Positions 42,600 to 51,894 are shown, numbered from the stretch's first letter. The stretch is 64,000 nucleotides of DNA from Maridesulfovibrio ferrireducens (GCF_900101105.1 NZ_FNGA01000001.1:496001-560000), one strand, 5' to 3'. Notes: a model not told the origin generated them from the letters alone. Numbers and translations: made by a program.

Positions 42600-43745
42600 T
42601 TACTTGGAAGGAGCCTGATCAAATTCGCTGAAATCAGCCTGACCATTCTTTCCGTTTTTGATGAGAGCCTTATAAAATTTAAGCAACCTTTCCAGATAAC
42701 ATGTCATTGAATAGGCGGGCGATATCTCTACGGCTTTGGCCGAAAGCCTATCATAGAGATCTTTGTCGTTAATCAGGGACAGTATCAGCTCTGCAATATG
42801 ATCCGGTTCTCTGCGACACACTAATGACGCTTCGGACGCTATCTCAATTGAAGGGACAAATCTTGATATCACCGCCGGAACACCACAGAAAAGAGCTTCA
42901 ATATGGGTAATCGGCAGTCCCTCATAATCAGACGGCATGACAAGAATGTCAGTCGAACGCATAAACTTCGGCACATCACTGCGGTATCCGGGGAAAATCA
43001 CCAAATTTTTGATGCCAAAAGATTCTACCATTTTTTCAAGCTTATCTTTTTCCGGGCCGTCACCTAGTAGAACCAGAGAGGTATCAGGACGTTCTTTAGC
43101 TACAATTGCAAAAGCTTTTATTAGCAAATCAAAATTTTTCTGAGGAACAAATCGTCCCACACCTGAAATTATTATATCTTTTGCGCCATACTCTTTTTTT
43201 AAATCAATACCTTCAACCTGCAATTTTTCAGGATCAGCAGAATTATAAAAAACTAATGAAGGCTTGCCGCAAACATTGTGATCAAGACTTACACACTCTT
43301 TTTCCACCTGACCTGAAACCGATAAAAAAGCATCGGTAAAGCGGCAGAGAAATTTATTTGCAAAACGGCGAAATGATTTCTTTTGACGATGAATATTTCT
43401 AATGTGCGTAATAACTGGAACACCTAACCCGATAGCGGCCAGTCTGCCAAAGTAGTCCCCTGAAAAATGAAGAGTATGAATAACATCCGGCTTTTCAACT
43501 TTTAAAATTTTTCTAAGTTTGAAGGCCGTACTTACTTTAAATGTTTTCAACCCTTTTTTGGAATCGCAGACATCAATGACTCTGATTCCCTTCTCCTTGT
43601 ATTCAGGAGCTTTAATCCCTGTTCCGGAAACGTTGATCACAACAGCTTCAACATCTGACCTGCCTTTCAATCTAAGGGTCAAATCAAGAAGCCAGTTTTC
43701 AACTCCTCCGAAAGGAAGTCCGCCTATAACGTACGCTATTTTCAT
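42600..43745 (-). CDS. glycosyltransferase family 4
   Basis: 381 residues. MKIAYVIGGLPFGGVENWLLDL is the GT-B N-domain opening; SGVGRFVPQKNFDLLIKAF and PSDYEGLPITHIEALFCGVPAVISR are the donor-binding E-x7-E region. It transfers a sugar from a nucleotide donor, probably in surface polysaccharide synthesis. Start 43745 chosen with GGAG upstream. The asparagine synthase gene follows 51 bp downstream. Confidence 0.88.
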   Translation of the reverse strand: MKIAYVIGGLPFGGVENWLLDLTLRLKGRSDVEAVVINVSGTGIKAPEYKEKGIRVIDVCDSKKGLKTFKVSTAFKLRKILKVEKPDVIHTLHFSGDYFGRLAAIGLGVPVITHIRNIHRQKKSFRRFANKFLCRFTDAFLSVSGQVEKECVSLDHNVCGKPSLVFYNSADPEKLQVEGIDLKKEYGAKDIIISGVGRFVPQKNFDLLIKAFAIVAKERPDTSLVLLGDGPEKDKLEKMVESFGIKNLVIFPGYRSDVPKFMRSTDILVMPSDYEGLPITHIEALFCGVPAVISRFVPSIEIASEASLVCRREPDHIAELILSLINDKDLYDRLSAKAVEISPAYSMTCYLERLLKFYKALIKNGKNGQADFSEFDQAPSK

Positions 43746-43962
43746 TACTCGAAGCTCCACTCTGATAACAAGGGGCAGTATACCGCTCATAACAATTATT
43801 GACTTTTAAAATCCGTTTTGCGGACGCCACATTAGATTAAATCAAGTTTCACGGCAACTTCGCTCAATCCCTGTCCCCTTTATAAACACTTACTAAAAAG
43901 ATAAATATTTTCAGGTATATATATTGTGTCATAAATTTATTAAGATAATTCTATTTTGTGGG

Positions 43963-43989
43963 TAAATATCTCTATGGATCGTCCGATAG
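43963..43989 (+). promoter_or_regulatory. sigma-28 (FliA) type promoter
   Basis: TAAATATC (43963-43970), exactly 11 bp, then TCCGATAG (43982-43989), against the consensus TAAAGTTT-N11-GCCGATAA. About 110 bp ahead of the FlgM-like start. The rest of the 43746-44103 gap shows no gene. Confidence 0.6.
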
Positions 43990-44103
43990 AGTGAGTACCA
44001 AGCGTTAATAGCACTATAACGACATCCTAAAATTTAATAAAATAGACATGTAAAAAGCAGTTATTTAGACCTATTAATAATTATGAAGCCCCACGGAGTG
44101 GAT

Positions 44104-44319
44104 ATGCCTTTCGATGAAAAAAACAAAAAAAACATACCTATTTCATACGAACTTACAGCTAAAAAAGACGATTCAGCTATATCCCAAGAAGATCTGCTTG
44201 AACGCAAAAGAATGGTCCAAAAACTCAAAGAGAAGATTCGAGCAGGAACGTACAAACCAACGATAGGCGAAATCGCTGTTCACCTCGTAAGATGTAATCT
44301 TAACGCTGAGTGCTTTTAA
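44104..44319 (+). CDS. FlgM-like anti-sigma-28 factor
   Basis: 71 residues. The C-terminal half ERKRMVQKLKEKIRAGTYKPTIGEIAVHLVR matches FlgM's R-x-x-x-V-x-x-L-K-x-x-I-x-x-G-x-Y-x...I-A-x-x-L pattern, the region that wraps sigma-28. The N-terminal half is charged and likely disordered, as in FlgM. ATG 44104 with GGAG 6-7 bases ahead preferred over ATG 44083. The upstream sigma-28 promoter fits FlgM's known control. FlgM would hold FliA inactive until the hook is complete. Confidence 0.6.
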   Translation: MPFDEKNKKNIPISYELTAKKDDSAISQEDLLERKRMVQKLKEKIRAGTYKPTIGEIAVHLVRCNLNAECF

Positions 44320-44422
44320 GTTACTTAAGCTCTCCTCACAAGTAATTACCCCTTTTGTTACGCAAAGCTTTACCTTCGTCTCACATAGATTTAGACTACC
44401 GCCTTCTGAAACCGGAGGTATA

Positions 44423-45289
44423 ATGTTTGTTGTAATCAATGTGGACGATCTGGGATTGCATCCCGCAGTACGCAGAGCAGTGGATCAGTTAGCCCGAGCT
44501 GGAGTCGTGACTTCTTCAACTCTGCTTGCCAACGGACCCGACCTTTCTGAATCCGTACTACTTCAAGATACCCATCCCTCACTTGGACTGGGCGCGCATC
44601 TGAATTTATTGCGCGGTAAACCCATCTCCAACCCCGACCATATACCGTCCCTCGTTGATGACGACGGCCTTATGTTCGGCAGCTACACATCTCTTCTCCT
44701 GCGGTACCTGACCGGACAGATTAAACTTGCAGAAGTTGAAGCTGAATGGTCAGCTCAAATCGAATACCTTCTGGATCATAACGTGCGGCTTACTCACTTT
44801 GACAGTGAAAAACATATCCACGCATGGCCCGGCCTGTTCGGACTTGCCGGAAAACTCGCCCGGAAATACAATGTGAGCTGGATTCGCAATCCATTAGAAA
44901 AAACGGATATCAGCCGCTTAGATAAAGGAATGCTGAGAACGCGCTTTCTGCAAACATGCCTTCTCGGGAGCCAATCCTTTGAAACTCCGCGCACAGCTTA
45001 CGGAGTCTGGGGCATTGCTGACCAGAAGGATAAATTAGACCCGATACTTTTTGAAAAGTATATTGATACATATAAGCCGAATGTTGTTGAAATTGTATGC
45101 CATCCGGGTAAACCCGAACCCGGAGACGGACCTCTGCCTTCTGACTTCGGCCCCATGCGCGTAGAAGCTCAGTGGAAAGAAGAATTTAACTCGCTGTCTC
45201 AAAAGGGATGGCTCAAAATATTTGAAAAAATCGGAGCAACGCCCGTAAATTACGGTCAACTTGATCCCCGAACCGGAGTACTTAAATAA
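44423..45289 (+). CDS. YdjC/ChbG-type carbohydrate deacetylase
   Basis: 288 residues. VVINVDDLGLHPAVRRAVDQ (metal-binding DD), GLGAHLNLLRGKPIS (H-x-N), and RLTHFDSEKHIHAWP with EIVCHPG are YdjC/HpnK motifs; such enzymes deacetylate N-acetyl groups of sugars such as chitobiose or lipid-linked sugars. Its stop overlaps the GT2 start by one base, so the pair act together, probably on one lipid-linked sugar. Confidence 0.88.
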   Translation: MFVVINVDDLGLHPAVRRAVDQLARAGVVTSSTLLANGPDLSESVLLQDTHPSLGLGAHLNLLRGKPISNPDHIPSLVDDDGLMFGSYTSLLLRYLTGQIKLAEVEAEWSAQIEYLLDHNVRLTHFDSEKHIHAWPGLFGLAGKLARKYNVSWIRNPLEKTDISRLDKGMLRTRFLQTCLLGSQSFETPRTAYGVWGIADQKDKLDPILFEKYIDTYKPNVVEIVCHPGKPEPGDGPLPSDFGPMRVEAQWKEEFNSLSQKGWLKIFEKIGATPVNYGQLDPRTGVLK

Positions 45290-46275
45290 TGCAGGATAAT
45301 GTAAAACAAGAAATTGAAATCAGTATCGTCACCCCCATGCACAATGAAGAAGGCTGCGTAAGAGAATTCCACAGCAGAATCTCCGCAGCCCTGAAAGGCA
45401 TGAATACTACATACGAAATTTTGCTGATCAATGACGGGTCCACCGACTGCACCGAAGATATCATTCGCGAATTGTCCTTAAATGATCCCAATCTCAAAGG
45501 CATCATGCTTGCCCGCAACAGAGGACAATGTACCGCAATCTACGCCGGTATTCAGGAAAGCAGAGGTCAATACGTTGTGATAATGGACGGTGATCTTCAG
45601 CATAAACCTGAAGAAATACCTTCTCTTATCTGTGAAATACGCAAAGGATACGACCTTGTTTCCGGTTGCCGCACCAATCGCGGTGAGTCCATGATCAAGC
45701 GTAAACTGCCCAGCAAAATTGCCAACTATCTCATGCGGACCACCAGCGGATGTCAGGTTCAGGATATGGGCGGTCTTTCCTGCCTTAAAGGCAAGCTAGC
45801 ACGTTCCATGACCCTGCGCGAAGGACAGCACAGACTTATTCCCGCCCTCGTCTATTCAATGGGCGGGTCTGTATCTGAAGTGCCAATCTCAGCTCCTCCC
45901 CGTTTTGCCGGGAAAAGCCATTACGGCATCGGACGCTCAATAGATGTCCTCTTCGACATCGTAATGTTATGGTTCCAATCCTCTTTCAAACAAAGGCCTA
46001 TTTACCTTTTCGGACGCATAAGCCTGCTTATGTTCATGGTCGCATCGCTCATCATGGTCTGGCTGCTATACGGAAAAGTATTTTTCGGCGAACACATGGG
46101 AACACGCCCTCCTTTCATGGGCGCAATTCTCTTATATCTCAGCTCACTCGGTTTCATGTCCACAGGATTCATCCTTGAATCTCTGGCAAATACCTATGAG
46201 GCAGTAATGGGTACTAAAACTTACCAGATTCGTGAAACTATTTCGCAGGGAATTGCAGAAAAACCAAAGAATTAG
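45289..46275 (+). CDS. GT2 polyprenyl-phosphate glycosyltransferase (ArnC/DPM1-like)
   Basis: 328 residues. SIVTPMHNEEGCVREF and YVVIMDGDLQHKPEEIPSLI (D-x-D type DGD) define family 2; two C-terminal membrane helices (ISLLMFMVASLIMVWLLYG and MGAILLYLSSLGFMSTGFI) anchor it to the inner membrane, as in ArnC. It would load a sugar on undecaprenyl phosphate. ArnC in enterobacteria works with the PMT-type ArnT; an ArnT-like enzyme lies at 14356 but far away. Confidence 0.88.
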   Translation: MQDNVKQEIEISIVTPMHNEEGCVREFHSRISAALKGMNTTYEILLINDGSTDCTEDIIRELSLNDPNLKGIMLARNRGQCTAIYAGIQESRGQYVVIMDGDLQHKPEEIPSLICEIRKGYDLVSGCRTNRGESMIKRKLPSKIANYLMRTTSGCQVQDMGGLSCLKGKLARSMTLREGQHRLIPALVYSMGGSVSEVPISAPPRFAGKSHYGIGRSIDVLFDIVMLWFQSSFKQRPIYLFGRISLLMFMVASLIMVWLLYGKVFFGEHMGTRPPFMGAILLYLSSLGFMSTGFILESLANTYEAVMGTKTYQIRETISQGIAEKPKN

Positions 46276-46310
46276 GTTCACACCAATCTGCTACGTTAGG
46301 CCTCCGGCGG

Positions 46311-46332
46311 CCAAAGGGGCGTGCCCCTTTGG
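46311..46332. repeat. REP-like palindrome, second copy
   Basis: CCAAAGGGGC-GT-GCCCCTTTGG, same stem as at 19789-19811, directly after the GT2 gene. Confidence 0.7.
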
Positions 46333-46366
46333 AATCCCATTCTGGGGGGAATTACATCTAAAAACA

Positions 46367-46404
46367 AAAGGCTGAGCTTTCCTATTTGGGAAAACTCAGC
46401 CTTT
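46367..46404. terminator. terminator of the motAB operon
   Basis: AAAGGCTGAG/CTCAGCCTTT arms with a T-rich tract on the minus strand. Confidence 0.85.
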
Positions 46405-46427
46405 CTTCTTTGAAATATCATTTAAGG

Positions 46428-47168
46428 CTATTTTACGGAACCGACCTTAGGAGGGAAAACCAGAAGAACAACACGGCGGTTACGCTTTTGATTATCAGGG
46501 ATGGGGTTTCCTTTCACGTCGATGTTAGGCCACATCGGACTGGTGTCAGCCATTCCTAAAACTTTGATCCTGTTCTTATTAAAACCGTTTGCAAGAAGAT
46601 ATCTGGCGACAGCACTTGCTCTGGCAGAAGAGAGTTCCCAGTTCGAAGGGAACTGCTTGGAAAACATCGGTATGTTGTCTGAGTGACCTTCCACAACCAC
46701 GTCATACGGAGATTTAGCAAGAGCCGGAGCTATTCTTGCCAGCACACTTTTAGCGCGGCCAGTCAAATCAGCCTTACCCAGCCCGAAAAAGACATCACCT
46801 TTAAGTACGATAGCTACAGAATCCGCCCTAAGTTTGATTTTTAGGGCATCGGCCTCTCTACCTACAAGCCGGGCCATTTCAAGCTGCATTTGAAATAGAT
46901 TTCTTTGCTCATTGCTTATTGTTCGCCTGACAACAGGAGCGCCTTCTTCCGTCTTAACTTCAACTATTCCCTTGGGCGGAACCTTCACGCCCATCGCTGT
47001 TGCAAGAGAATCTGAAACATTCTCATATTTACTTTCATCAATGTCAGCGATGGCAATGAGCATTACAAAAAAACATAGCAAAAGCATCATCATATCAGCC
47101 AGCGTCAAAGCCCAGCCGAGATCTTCTTTCTTCGTATTTTTTCTATTTAATATGAAATCGTCAGACAT
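46428..47168 (-). CDS. motB: flagellar motor stator protein MotB
   Basis: 246 residues. One N-terminal membrane helix with the ion-binding Asp25 (WALTLADMMMLLLCFFVMLIAIAD), a plug/linker region, then an OmpA-like peptidoglycan-binding domain (VVEGHSDNIPMF...WELSSARASAVARYLL...NRRVVLLV). MotB anchors the stator to the wall and passes ions with MotA. Proton versus sodium use cannot be fixed from the sequence; the helix resembles PomB-like proteins. It is the last gene of a three-gene operon. Confidence 0.95.
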   Translation of the reverse strand: MSDDFILNRKNTKKEDLGWALTLADMMMLLLCFFVMLIAIADIDESKYENVSDSLATAMGVKVPPKGIVEVKTEEGAPVVRRTISNEQRNLFQMQLEMARLVGREADALKIKLRADSVAIVLKGDVFFGLGKADLTGRAKSVLARIAPALAKSPYDVVVEGHSDNIPMFSKQFPSNWELSSARASAVARYLLANGFNKNRIKVLGMADTSPMWPNIDVKGNPIPDNQKRNRRVVLLVFPPKVGSVK

Positions 47169-47186
47169 TAATATTTACCGCCGCCT

Positions 47187-47963
47187 TTACTTGGAAGCCT
47201 TGACTGTCGCCCATTTACGCGGAGGCAGATACCCCTTAAGCTTATCCATAACAATTGCAGACGGAGTCTTATCTTTTATAAAAAGGATACCGTCACGGAT
47301 TACACGCATAAGAAGTGTGATTTCATCAATCCGGTTTTCAACCTTAATCGCGATAGGCATGAAAAGCATATTCGCGAATAAAGCTCCATAAAGAGTCGTG
47401 GTAAGAGCTGTCGCCATTGCAGGACCGATGGAACCTATATTCGTGCCCATTCCCTGCATCATAGCGATAAGACCGATAAGAGTCCCGATAATCCCGAATG
47501 CCGGGGAAAGAATCGCCATTGTTCTATAAATACCGGCAGCGCCGTGTTCCTGCTCATGATATTGCTGAATGCGGTTATCAAGGATCTCTTTGATCTCCTC
47601 TTTAGAATAACCGTCCACAAGCATCTGCAACCCTTCCCGCAAGAACTCATTTTCAATGTTTTTAAGACTTCCTTCCAGATTCTCTTCACCTTTGGCTGCG
47701 ACCTGTTTGGAAAGATTCACAATAACATTAATGTAGTTTTCAAGTGGCAGTTCATCAGCTCCCATAGCCATCATGAACACCTTTAAAACACGCATAACTT
47801 CGCGCAGAGGATAGCAGATAAAAGTGGCGGCAATGGTTCCGCCGCCTACAATCGCAATACCCGGAATATTGATAAAGACTCCGACGGAATCTGTAGAGGT
47901 GTAAGTTGCCACAGCCAGAATGGCCATACCGAAAATAATACCTATTATGGTTGCAATATTCAT
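47187..47963 (-). CDS. motA: flagellar motor stator protein MotA
   Basis: 258 residues, four membrane helices. VGVFINIPGIAIVGGGTIAATFICYPL and LSPAFGIIGTLIGLIAMMQ with the MotA/TolQ/ExbB proton-channel motif. It surrounds MotB in the stator; charged cytoplasmic loop residues contact FliG. Start codon overlaps the stop of the upstream gene by one base, so that gene is translated with motA. Confidence 0.95.
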   Translation of the reverse strand: MNIATIIGIIFGMAILAVATYTSTDSVGVFINIPGIAIVGGGTIAATFICYPLREVMRVLKVFMMAMGADELPLENYINVIVNLSKQVAAKGEENLEGSLKNIENEFLREGLQMLVDGYSKEEIKEILDNRIQQYHEQEHGAAGIYRTMAILSPAFGIIGTLIGLIAMMQGMGTNIGSIGPAMATALTTTLYGALFANMLFMPIAIKVENRIDEITLLMRVIRDGILFIKDKTPSAIVMDKLKGYLPPRKWATVKASK

Positions 47964-49126
47964 TACTTACTGCCCCCTTTTATTTCTCTCACCAGTTCAA
48001 AAAGCTCAGTAACGGTGTCTTCTGCTTCAGCCTCATCCACCGATCCCCGAACTTCATCCTGAACAATCCGGGCTATTTTTCTAGCGAGATTCAATAAAAT
48101 TTTCTTGCGGGCGTCATCTTCTGCAATGCTCATGAGTACCCCTAATTTATGGTACCCCAAGCGATTGAAAACTTCTTTAAGAGTGCTGTTGTCCACAAAA
48201 ACAATATCTTCAATATCTTCCAGATCTTCAAGGCTCTTTTTCTTTTTCTTGACCTTACTGAAATACCCGGGTTCTTTTTGGGAAGCCCATTCACTTACCT
48301 TGCACCGGTCAAACAGGAACATGGTTTCTGGAAAATCCTCATTCGCGATCTTCTTATAAAGAACCTTCGGATCACTATTAAGCATCTCAGCTATTTCATA
48401 TATATCAACTGTTTGTAGTTCTGAAGTGGACGTATACGCCGTTTTTTGCAATTCTTTGAAAAGATTATTGGTAATTTCAGGGAAATTCAGAGGATCAACA
48501 ATCTGAACAAATCTGTCAGGAAAAGCTCTTCCTGTCCGAATATCACTGACTTCGACAATTCTAAGACTTTTAAGCTTGTTAATTACAGTATCGATTTCGC
48601 CTTGAGAAACCAGAATAATGCCACGAATTGTTTTACAAAGCTTATTATACTCAAGCCCCATATCATGGTTGCGTTCTTTCTTGGCTTGTTCACGGGGCAT
48701 ATTTAAATGATTCTGGTAGGAAAGATTCATAATTCTACAAATACTTGTAAAATTACTCCGATGGCCCTTGGCTGAAATCATATCTCCTGTACGTGCGAGA
48801 CGTTTTACGAACAAACGAATCATGTACTGGACTGTTTTAGGGCACTGATCGAGGAGTTTCAGAATTATCTGGTCGGTAAGAATAACGAGATCACAATATT
48901 CAGCGGCTTCGGCATTTGCGGTGCGGGATCCTTTTGCAATTATCCCCATTTCCCCAAAAATTTCTCCTTCGCCCAATCTCGCAAGAATTATCTTTTCGTT
49001 GTTAAGGACCTTGTAAATATTTACCGCGCCTTTTTTGATCATATAGGCAACGGAGCTTTCCTGTCCTTCCTTAAAAATCTCCTGACCTTTGAAAAAGGAC
49101 TTAATATTTGGACTGCTGGCCCCCAT
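47963..49126 (-). CDS. cyclic-nucleotide-binding domain protein with FliG-C-like C-terminus, upstream of motA
   Basis: 387 residues. Residues 1-115 form a Crp-type cNMP domain (FFKGQEIFKEGQESSVAYMIKKG, GEGEIFGEMGIIAKGSRTA, the second lacking the R-S/T-A-T phosphate loop in strict form). A central helical winged-helix-like region follows (115-285). A Lys-rich linker (SKVKKKKKSLEDLEDIEDI) leads to residues about 300-385 (TLKEVFNRLGYHKLGVLMSIAEDDARKKILLNLARKIARIVQDEV...TVTELFELVREI), which resembles the FliG C-terminal helical domain that touches MotA. Fused in one operon with motAB, it may link a signal to motor output. FliG-likeness is by eye. Confidence 0.65.
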   Translation of the reverse strand: MGASSPNIKSFFKGQEIFKEGQESSVAYMIKKGAVNIYKVLNNEKIILARLGEGEIFGEMGIIAKGSRTANAEAAEYCDLVILTDQIILKLLDQCPKTVQYMIRLFVKRLARTGDMISAKGHRSNFTSICRIMNLSYQNHLNMPREQAKKERNHDMGLEYNKLCKTIRGIILVSQGEIDTVINKLKSLRIVEVSDIRTGRAFPDRFVQIVDPLNFPEITNNLFKELQKTAYTSTSELQTVDIYEIAEMLNSDPKVLYKKIANEDFPETMFLFDRCKVSEWASQKEPGYFSKVKKKKKSLEDLEDIEDIVFVDNSTLKEVFNRLGYHKLGVLMSIAEDDARKKILLNLARKIARIVQDEVRGSVDEAEAEDTVTELFELVREIKGGSK

Positions 49127-49329
49127 GGATAACTCCCAAAGTAATGCTCCGGCACGGGAGCTAAATAAAAGATTTTAACCACGTCTATTCAGTAAATATT
49201 CATCAACTTTATTTGACAAACAAGTCTATTCTGCCACAAGAAGATTCATGGTTTCTAGCTATATATATCGCAGTTTGATATAAAGAACAATATGATAACT
49301 ATTTACGTCCTATAAAGAGAGACAATCCA

Positions 49330-50487
49330 ATTTCTAAAGCATCGTTTACCTCAATCTTCATCACTTTTCTTAAACTCGGACTGACCGCTTTCGGCGGCCC
49401 TGCCATGATCCCTTACATCCGAAAGGAAGTTGTGGACAACAAAAAATGGGTGTCAGAAGAAGACTTTTCAGCCGGAACAGCTCTGGCTCAACTGGTGCCC
49501 GGCGCAACCGCAATGCAGGTTACGGCATGGGCGGGTCTGAACACCAGAGGAATTTCAGGTTCTTTCGTCGCATATCTGGGATTCGGACTTCCTGCTTTCG
49601 TTATGATTTGTGCCCTGTCCGCAGCGTATATATCTCTTGATCACATCCCTGCCGTCGAATCAATGTTCGCCGGGTTAAAAGCCGTTGTTACAGCCCTTAT
49701 TGCTCACGCTGCCATTAATTTTTCAGTACGCTATCTGAGCAGAAATTCTGCAAAACTTATGGCCTTTACGGTCGGGTGCTGGCTCGCTTTCAAGGGTAAC
49801 CCCATCACAATTCTGGTCATTATGTGCACCCTGTCCGCCCTTTTTTTTACTGATATCACCGGGCAGCCTTCAAAGAAACATTCGCAAATCAAGTCCGGTT
49901 TAAAAGGTCCGTTGTTTCTGACTGCCGGCTTTCTTCTCTTTTTAGCTGTTCTTTTTCTCACAGAGAACAAATTCTTCCCGCTTGCTTTTACCATGGCCAA
50001 AGTCGACCTTTTTGCTTTCGGGGGCGGGTACGTATCCCTTCCGATAATGCTCCATGAGGTTGTAAACAACTATCACTGGATGACTCAATCCGTATTTATG
50101 GACGGTATTGCATTAGGCCAGATTACTCCCGGCCCTGTAGTTATGACCTCAGCTTTTATCGGCTATATGCTCGACGGAGTTCTCGGAGCAGCTGTCGCCA
50201 CAATTTCTGTTTTTGCGCCATCATTCATCATGATCAATCTGGTTGCGCCGTTTTATGACAGACTGCGCTCTTCCGCTCTTCTGCAAAGAGCATTATACGG
50301 AAGTTTAATATCACTGGTCGGCCTTATGGCGGCTATGGCGGGGCAATTTCTCCTGACGGTAAAGCCTCAGGCCGGAAATATCGTTATACTCATCACCGCT
50401 TTTGTACTATTAAGACGCGGAACAAACATCATTCTCGTCGTGCCTTGCTGTGCACTCTTGTCACTTCTTTTCGGAACGATTTTATAA
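49330..50487 (+). CDS. chrA: chromate transporter ChrA
   Basis: About 385 residues, two CHR domains with roughly ten to twelve membrane helices. Typical motifs: FLKLGLTAFGGPAMIPYIRKEVV, AGTALAQLVPGATAMQVTAWAG, and in the second half LFAFGGGYVSLPIMLHEVV...ALGQITPGPVVMTSAF. ChrA exports chromate; other anions are possible. The start is a problem: the first ATG (49405) falls after the conserved FLKLGLTAFGGPA segment, and no ATG, GTG or TTG lies in the frame between it and a stop at 49276. An ATT at 49330, 8 bases after an AAGAGAGA-like site, is the best start. Confidence 0.8.
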   Translation: MSKASFTSIFITFLKLGLTAFGGPAMIPYIRKEVVDNKKWVSEEDFSAGTALAQLVPGATAMQVTAWAGLNTRGISGSFVAYLGFGLPAFVMICALSAAYISLDHIPAVESMFAGLKAVVTALIAHAAINFSVRYLSRNSAKLMAFTVGCWLAFKGNPITILVIMCTLSALFFTDITGQPSKKHSQIKSGLKGPLFLTAGFLLFLAVLFLTENKFFPLAFTMAKVDLFAFGGGYVSLPIMLHEVVNNYHWMTQSVFMDGIALGQITPGPVVMTSAFIGYMLDGVLGAAVATISVFAPSFIMINLVAPFYDRLRSSALLQRALYGSLISLVGLMAAMAGQFLLTVKPQAGNIVILITAFVLLRRGTNIILVVPCCALLSLLFGTIL

Positions 50488-50508
50488 ATTAAAGGAGCTA
50501 CAAACGTT

Positions 50509-51894
50509 ATGGAATGGAATTTACTTTTCTGGCATTTTGCTATCGTTTGCGGTTTTTTGCTTGCCGCAGTTCTTGTAATGTCCATTCTGCGCAAACAAAG
50601 GACCTCATCCGCAGCATTTGCGTGGCTGATGGTTATCTTTTTCGCTCCTTATATAGGTGTTCCGCTCTACCTTGCTTTGGGTGGTCGCAAGCTTAAACGA
50701 GATGCTCGCACCAAAGAAAACATCCATCTAGTCGGACAGGAAACCCTCCCTCTGGAAAAGGCTGATCCCATCGATGCTCTTCTGCGCGAATATGATATTC
50801 CCGGAGCAACCTGCGGTAATAAAGTCCGGCTTTGCCAAGACGGAGTTGAAACTTACAACGAACTGGTTAATCTGATCGACACAGCCGAACACCAAATTCT
50901 GATCACAACTTTCATTCTTTCCCGCGATGAAATAGGAAAAGCAATTGTAGACAAACTGGCAAAAAAAGCAGCAAGCGGCGTTACAGTACGACTGCTGCTC
51001 GATGATATAGGATCGCTCTTCACCTCCAGAAGATTTCTGGCTCCCATACTTCAAAACGGCGGTAAGGTCGCCTATTTCATGCCTGTTTTACGAGCTCCTT
51101 TTCATGGACGAACCAATCTGCGCAATCATCGCAAAATAGCCATTGCCGATCAGAAACTTGTTCTCGCCGGCGGAACAAATATAGCCAAAGAATATATCGG
51201 TCCCACTCCTTTTAAAGACCGCTGGACAGATCTTTCCTTTGTCCTGAAAGGCCCTGCGGTACGCCATTATTTAGAAGTATTCCAATCTGACTGGGAATTT
51301 GCCGCACATGAAACAGTTAATATCATCCCTCCCTGCCTGAAAGGTTCCGCCATCAGCGGAGAAGGAGTTGTACAGGTGGTGCCATCAGGGCCGGACGTTC
51401 CTAAAGACCCTGTTCATGACGCTCTGCTCACTGCGGCTTATACTGCCGAAAAAAGACTCTGGATTGTAACCCCTTACTATGTGCCGGACGAGGCTCTTGC
51501 TCAGGCGCTTAGACTTGCCGCTCAACGTGGTGTTGATTTAAGAGTTCTGGTCCCGGCCAAGTCCAATCATAAACTTGCCGACCTTGCCCGTGGCACACAT
51601 CTGCGTGAACTGGCAGAATGCGGTGGAAAAATTATCAACTACCCGCACATGGTACACGCCAAAGTTGTTGTAGTTGACGACAGACTTGCTGTTGTCGGTT
51701 CAGCAAACATGGACATGCGCAGTCTGTTTCTAAACTATGAAATAGTAATGTTCTCATATTCCAAAGCAGAAATTAAGCCTGTACATGACTGGGTCGAAGG
51801 GCTCATGAAGGAAGGAACACAGGGAGTTAATCAGGTCGGCCCAGTGCGCGACACTGCTGAAGGCATAGCCAGACTGATAGCTCCGCTTCTATAA
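50509..51894 (+). CDS. cls: cardiolipin synthase (phospholipase D family)
   Basis: 461 residues. Two N-terminal membrane helices, then two H-x-K-x4-D motifs (NHRKIAIADQK at about 206 and HAKVVVVDDRLAVVGSANMD near 383). This is the Cls layout: it joins two phosphatidylglycerols to form cardiolipin in the inner membrane. Starts 22 bp after chrA with AAGGAG. Confidence 0.92.
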   Translation: MEWNLLFWHFAIVCGFLLAAVLVMSILRKQRTSSAAFAWLMVIFFAPYIGVPLYLALGGRKLKRDARTKENIHLVGQETLPLEKADPIDALLREYDIPGATCGNKVRLCQDGVETYNELVNLIDTAEHQILITTFILSRDEIGKAIVDKLAKKAASGVTVRLLLDDIGSLFTSRRFLAPILQNGGKVAYFMPVLRAPFHGRTNLRNHRKIAIADQKLVLAGGTNIAKEYIGPTPFKDRWTDLSFVLKGPAVRHYLEVFQSDWEFAAHETVNIIPPCLKGSAISGEGVVQVVPSGPDVPKDPVHDALLTAAYTAEKRLWIVTPYYVPDEALAQALRLAAQRGVDLRVLVPAKSNHKLADLARGTHLRELAECGGKIINYPHMVHAKVVVVDDRLAVVGSANMDMRSLFLNYEIVMFSYSKAEIKPVHDWVEGLMKEGTQGVNQVGPVRDTAEGIARLIAPLL

